A stretch of 64,000 nucleotides of DNA from Archaeoglobaceae archaeon. GTDB lineage: Archaea; Halobacteriota; Archaeoglobi; Archaeoglobales; Archaeoglobaceae. Shown here one piece after another: positions 61,083 through 64,000 of this stretch (the first letter of the stretch is position 1; each line of letters begins with the position of its first letter). The stretch spans positions 1-64,000 of the forward strand of contig JANXEF010000005.1 in the NCBI GenBank assembly GCA_025057895.1, given 5' to 3'. The notes under the pieces are model-generated. The model did no database searches, was not told the DNA's origin, and saw only the letters and a program-made list of their open reading frames with translations. The position numbers and the translations under genes were made by a program.

Positions 61083-62657
61083 ATGGAAATCTTGATATAC
61101 TCATTAAATTTAATGGGAATGATGAACGAAATAACTCTACCATACAAGACCCGATCCATCTGTCCTGAATGTCTTTCTATCATCGATGCAGAAATTTATG
61201 CTGAAAACAGTAGAGTTATGATAAAGAAGATTTGTAAAGAGCATGGAGAGTTTGAAGACGTTTATTGGGGTGATTTTGAGCTTTTCAAATTTGCTTCCAA
61301 ATTTGCGAAGGATGGAAAAGGAATAGAGAATCCAATAACAAAGAAGGGGACTTGTCCTTTCAGTTGTGGACTCTGTGGAAATCATAAAAGCCACACAGCT
61401 TTACTAAACATAGTACTCACGAATCGCTGTGATCTGGCATGCTGGTATTGTTTCTTTTATGCAAAAAGAGTTGGTTATGTATATGAGCCAAGCATTGAGC
61501 AGATAAGAGAAATGGTTAGAATAGCTAGGCAAATAAAACCAGTTCCATGTAATGCTGTTCAGTTGACTGGTGGTGAACCGGCTTTGAGAGAGGATCTAAT
61601 GGAAATAATAAAGGTTATCAAAGAAGAAGGTTATGAACACGTACAATTAAACACCAATGGAATTAGACTCGCAAGAGAAGAAGGTTTTGCAGAAAAGATA
61701 AGAGAAGCTGGTGTTAACACTGTATATTTGTCCTTCGATGGTGTTGATGAGAGAGCAAACCCAAAGAATTACATGGAGATTCCAACGATTCTTCAAAATT
61801 GCAGAAAAGCTGGACTTGGAATAGTCCTTGTCCCAACAATAATAGGAAGTGTTAACGATGACCAGCTCGGCGAAATAATAAGATTCGCAGCTAGAAACAT
61901 TGACATAGTTAGAGGGGTAAATTTTCAACCTGTAAGTCTCGTAGGAAGTATGCCTAAAAAAGAGAGAGAGAAGTACAGGATTACAATTCCAGATTGCCTA
62001 AAAATGATAGAAGAGCAAACAAACGAGGAGATAACCAGATACGATTTCTATCCAGTGCCAAGTGTTGTTCCGATTTCAAAATTCGTCGAAAATATAACAG
62101 AAAAGCCACAATACGAGCTAACAGCACATTTTGCCTGTGGAATGGCAACTTATGTCTTTGTCGAAGATTCAAAACTTATTCCAATAACGAGGTTCATCGA
62201 CATCACTGGACTTCTCGAATTCATTTCTAGAAGAGCAGAAGAGATCAAAAAGAGTAAGATAAAGTCTCTTAAAGCTTTGAAAGACCTTATTGATCTAAGA
62301 AAGTTCATAGATTCATCCAAAGCCCCAAAAGGAATCAGTGTGGCTAAAATTTTATTCAATATCCTCTTTAGACATGATTACTCAGCTCTTGGGGAATTTC
62401 ACAAGAGAACCCTGTTCATCGGGCTCATGCACTTCCAGGACTTATACAACTATGACATAGCAAGGGTTGAGAGATGTGAAATCCACTACGCAACTCCAGA
62501 TGGAAGAATAATTCCGTTCTGCACGTTCAACGTAATACCAGAGATATATAGAGACAAGATACAAGAACAGTTTGGAATTCCGATATCAAAATGGGAAAAT
62601 AAGACAGGAAAGAAGCTAAAAGACGATATCTACAGAGTCATAAGAAGACCACGATGA
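61083..62657 (+). CDS. Radical SAM protein of the tetraether-lipid synthase (Tes) type
   Basis: A 524-aa radical SAM enzyme. An N-terminal Cys-rich part (SICPECLS about 28, GTCPFSCGLCGNHKS about 89-103) precedes the radical SAM cluster NRCDLACWYCFF (CxxxCxxC, about 118-129), followed by LTGGEPALRED and STNG-like LNTNGIRLA. This layout matches the MJ0619/Tes family, which joins lipid tails of archaeal diethers into tetraethers; MJ0619 was earlier proposed as a pterin methylase. Tetraether lipids are expected in Archaeoglobales. AGGTGA lies upstream of ATG 61083. Confidence 0.82.
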   Translation: MEILIYSLNLMGMMNEITLPYKTRSICPECLSIIDAEIYAENSRVMIKKICKEHGEFEDVYWGDFELFKFASKFAKDGKGIENPITKKGTCPFSCGLCGNHKSHTALLNIVLTNRCDLACWYCFFYAKRVGYVYEPSIEQIREMVRIARQIKPVPCNAVQLTGGEPALREDLMEIIKVIKEEGYEHVQLNTNGIRLAREEGFAEKIREAGVNTVYLSFDGVDERANPKNYMEIPTILQNCRKAGLGIVLVPTIIGSVNDDQLGEIIRFAARNIDIVRGVNFQPVSLVGSMPKKEREKYRITIPDCLKMIEEQTNEEITRYDFYPVPSVVPISKFVENITEKPQYELTAHFACGMATYVFVEDSKLIPITRFIDITGLLEFISRRAEEIKKSKIKSLKALKDLIDLRKFIDSSKAPKGISVAKILFNILFRHDYSALGEFHKRTLFIGLMHFQDLYNYDIARVERCEIHYATPDGRIIPFCTFNVIPEIYRDKIQEQFGIPISKWENKTGKKLKDDIYRVIRRPR

Positions 62658-63166
62658 GGGCTCTTTTTGTTGGTAGATTCCAGCCCTATCATCTAGGACA
62701 TCATGAAGTCGTGAAGATTATCCTCGAAGAAGTGGATGAGCTAATCATCGGTATTGGTAGTGCACAAGAAAGTCATACGATAGAGAATCCATTTACAGCA
62801 GGAGAAAGAGTTTTGATGATTTCAAGAGCAATAGAAGAACTTGGAATAAGAAAAAAGGTTTACATAATCCCTTTAGAAGATATATACCGCAATAGTCTTT
62901 GGGTTTCTCATGTTTGCTCGATGGTTCCTCCATTCGATGTCGTTTACACGAACAATCCACTCGTTTATCGCTTATTCAAGGAAGCTGGATTTAAGGTTTT
63001 AAAAACAACTATGATCAACAGAACCGAGTTTCACGGGACCGAAATAAGGAGAAAAATGTTAGAAGGAGTAGAATGGGAAAAATTCGTTCCAAAAGCAGTT
63101 ATAGAAGTAATAAAAGAGATTGGTGGGATAGAAAGGATAAGGGAGATCTCTGGTAAAGATTTCTGA
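62654..63166 (+). CDS. nadM: Nicotinamide-nucleotide adenylyltransferase
   Basis: Makes NAD from NMN and ATP. The 170-aa archaeal-type enzyme has the nucleotidyltransferase motif FVGRFQPYHLGHHEV (residues 5-19), IGIGSAQESHTIENPFTAGE (20 residues), and the ISxxxxR-like FHGTEIRRKML near residue 125. It overlaps the radical SAM gene stop by ATGA. Confidence 0.94.
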   Translation: MRALFVGRFQPYHLGHHEVVKIILEEVDELIIGIGSAQESHTIENPFTAGERVLMISRAIEELGIRKKVYIIPLEDIYRNSLWVSHVCSMVPPFDVVYTNNPLVYRLFKEAGFKVLKTTMINRTEFHGTEIRRKMLEGVEWEKFVPKAVIEVIKEIGGIERIREISGKDF

Positions 63167-63182
63167 CCTATTTTAAAGGAAT

Positions 63183-63650
63183 ATGGAATCTGAAAAAAAT
63201 AAAAGTAATAAAACTCAATTTGGTTTCTCTATTCACTGGGAAGGGTTATACTTCAACGTAGAAGGAGATAAAAAAATCAGAAAAGCTTTCTTTTCAAAAG
63301 AACCATTTTTTTCTTACAAAACCTCTGCGTTAACAGAAAAGATAGAAAAATATTTTAAAGGTGAAAAAGTTAACTTCAAACTAAAATTTGATCTCGAATT
63401 GCCAAGATTTACAAAAAAAGTTTTAGAAAAAGTTCTAGAAATTCCTTATGGGAAAACAAGAAACTATGGAGAGATTGCAGAAGAGCTCCAGACATCCCCA
63501 AGAGCAATAGGACAAGCTTTAGCAAAAAATCCAATTGTCGTTCTAATTCCATGCCATAGAGTGATTTCAAAGAGTGGTATCGGTGGTTACTCTTATGGAG
63601 TAAGAATAAAGAAGGCCTTGCTAAGACTCGAGGGTGTTGATATCTTTTAA
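63183..63650 (+). CDS. ogt: Methylated-DNA--protein-cysteine methyltransferase
   Basis: Suicide DNA-repair protein removing alkyl groups from O6-alkylguanine. The 155-aa protein has the acceptor Cys in LIPCHRVI (about residue 119) and the DNA-binding helix LQTSPRAIGQALAKNP with the arginine finger, preceded by IPYGKTRNYGEIAE. The N-terminal 75 residues are poorly conserved, as in the family. The end overlaps hel308 convergently by 30 nt. Confidence 0.94.
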   Translation: MESEKNKSNKTQFGFSIHWEGLYFNVEGDKKIRKAFFSKEPFFSYKTSALTEKIEKYFKGEKVNFKLKFDLELPRFTKKVLEKVLEIPYGKTRNYGEIAEELQTSPRAIGQALAKNPIVVLIPCHRVISKSGIGGYSYGVRIKKALLRLEGVDIF

Positions 63651-64000
63651 TACTTTTTCTGCAGTTTTTTCACCGAGCAACTTTATCACTTTTGCAGCGT
63701 TAGCAACAATTTCTTCCTTTTTCTTTATTCCAGCATTGAAAAGTCTTCTTGCTCTTACTCTGCCTATATTTCTTATAGAAACCAGTTCAAGAAGTTCTTC
63801 CTTTACTCCATAACGAATTCTTGTTTCTATATTCTGGAAGTTCTTTCCAAAATCGTTTGCAATTCTTGACAGAGCATGTGCAATCCATTCAGCAGTTTCG
63901 CATATTCTTCTAAGATCTCCAGGTGCTATAGAAAATGTATCACAGATTCTATTTTCATCTACCTCGTTGATCCACTCGTAAAGACAAAGAGCAGTCTTGA
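63621..64000 (-). CDS. hel308: DNA helicase Hel308, C-terminal part (cut by window end)
   Basis: Partial. About 126 codons of the minus-strand frame are visible before the stop at 63621. The pattern TALCLYEWINEV, PGDLRRICETAEWIAHALSR (20 residues) and RIRYGVKEELLELVSIRNIG (20 residues), then GRVRARRLFNAGI, matches the ratchet (domain 4) and helix-hairpin-helix (domain 5) of Hel308, a 3'-5' Ski2-like helicase that remodels stalled replication forks. The catalytic domains lie beyond the window. Confidence 0.92.
   Translation of the reverse strand, partial: KTALCLYEWINEVDENRICDTFSIAPGDLRRICETAEWIAHALSRIANDFGKNFQNIETRIRYGVKEELLELVSIRNIGRVRARRLFNAGIKKKEEIVANAAKVIKLLGEKTAEKVLKDINTLES

Noticed and set aside
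1-64000. CRISPR arrays, insertion sequences, integrases, toxin-antitoxin pairs or defence islands
   Set aside because: None seen. The only long repeat is the atpK cassette, and gene content is core metabolism and information processing.

Overview
This window is a gene-dense, AT-rich stretch of chromosome from a thermophilic-looking euryarchaeon, most likely of the order Archaeoglobales. The archaeal origin is clear: TFB, TFS, Gar1, Nop10, aIF2alpha, Pcc1, prefoldin, ribosomal proteins S6e and S8e, an A-type ATP synthase, TrmY, PurP, Hel308, HerA and archaeal-type tRNAs. The placement in Archaeoglobales is an inference. It rests on this set together with a glutaryl-CoA dehydrogenase homologue, paired CaiB/BaiF CoA-transferases, acetoacetyl-CoA synthetase and an aryl-type CoA ligase, which resemble the aromatic and fatty-acid catabolism of Ferroglobus, Geoglobus and Archaeoglobus. 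I see no insertion sequences, CRISPR arrays or prophage genes; this is core chromosome.

Layout. 1-353: a very AT-rich gap with a perfect 16-bp palindrome, then pyrK and a glutaredoxin-like gene. 1.4-5.0 kb: TFB and gar1 (-), then S6e, a VTE3-like quinone-type methyltransferase and a UPF0104 flippase-like protein (+), and tRNA-Gly. 5.1-12.8 kb: herA (+), a minus-strand operon purA-PHP-NUDIX-TFS-HTH/CBS-DUF362, and the copper pump copA. 12.8-15.0 kb: a GIFT-like protein with trmY, a small GC-rich tRNA-like RNA candidate, S8e, RNase P RNA, and a well-formed box H/ACA guide RNA on the minus strand. 15-20 kb: DUF72, purP, map (+), then the operon aIF2alpha-nop10-PAC2-membrane acyltransferase (-). 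20-27.5 kb: a glutaryl-CoA-dehydrogenase-like gene and a complete seven-gene tryptophan operon trpC-D-E-G-F-B-A. 27.5-32.8 kb: DUF6125, a PUA protein, RAM and ACT regulators, tRNA-His, serS, an M24 peptidase and a MaoC hydratase. 32.8-41.6 kb: the A-type ATP synthase operon atpH-I-K-orf66-K-E-C-F-A-B-D, with two proteolipid genes lying in a perfect 255-bp direct repeat. 41.7-46.1 kb: a methyltransferase, prefoldin-pcc1-sufB-sufC, and a CoA-disulfide-reductase-like flavoprotein. 46.2-51.5 kb: tRNA-Val, UPF0282, a possibly frameshifted small membrane protein, a bactofilin-like protein, DUF2095, an Obg-type GTPase, Trm1 and THEP1. 51.6-58 kb: acyl-CoA catabolism. 58-64 kb: U32, SRP54, RNase HII, a tetraether-synthase-like radical SAM protein, NadM, Ogt and the 3' end of hel308.

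The genes are tightly packed, with many 1- or 4-nt start/stop overlaps and several convergent genes that overlap at their ends. Many first genes have a TATA box about 25 nt before the start codon, implying leaderless mRNAs, whereas genes inside operons carry GGAGG/GGTGA ribosome sites. The H/ACA theme recurs: Gar1, Nop10 and a guide RNA lie within 17 kb, near TrmY, Trm1, Pcc1 and RNase P RNA.

The observations most worth following are the unannotated H/ACA guide RNA, the tRNA-like RNA lacking an anticodon arm, the duplicated ATP-synthase proteolipid cassette with an unknown membrane protein between the copies, the archaeal relative of plant VTE3, and a possible leader peptide overlapping trpC. 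All family assignments come from reading the protein sequences; no database search was run.
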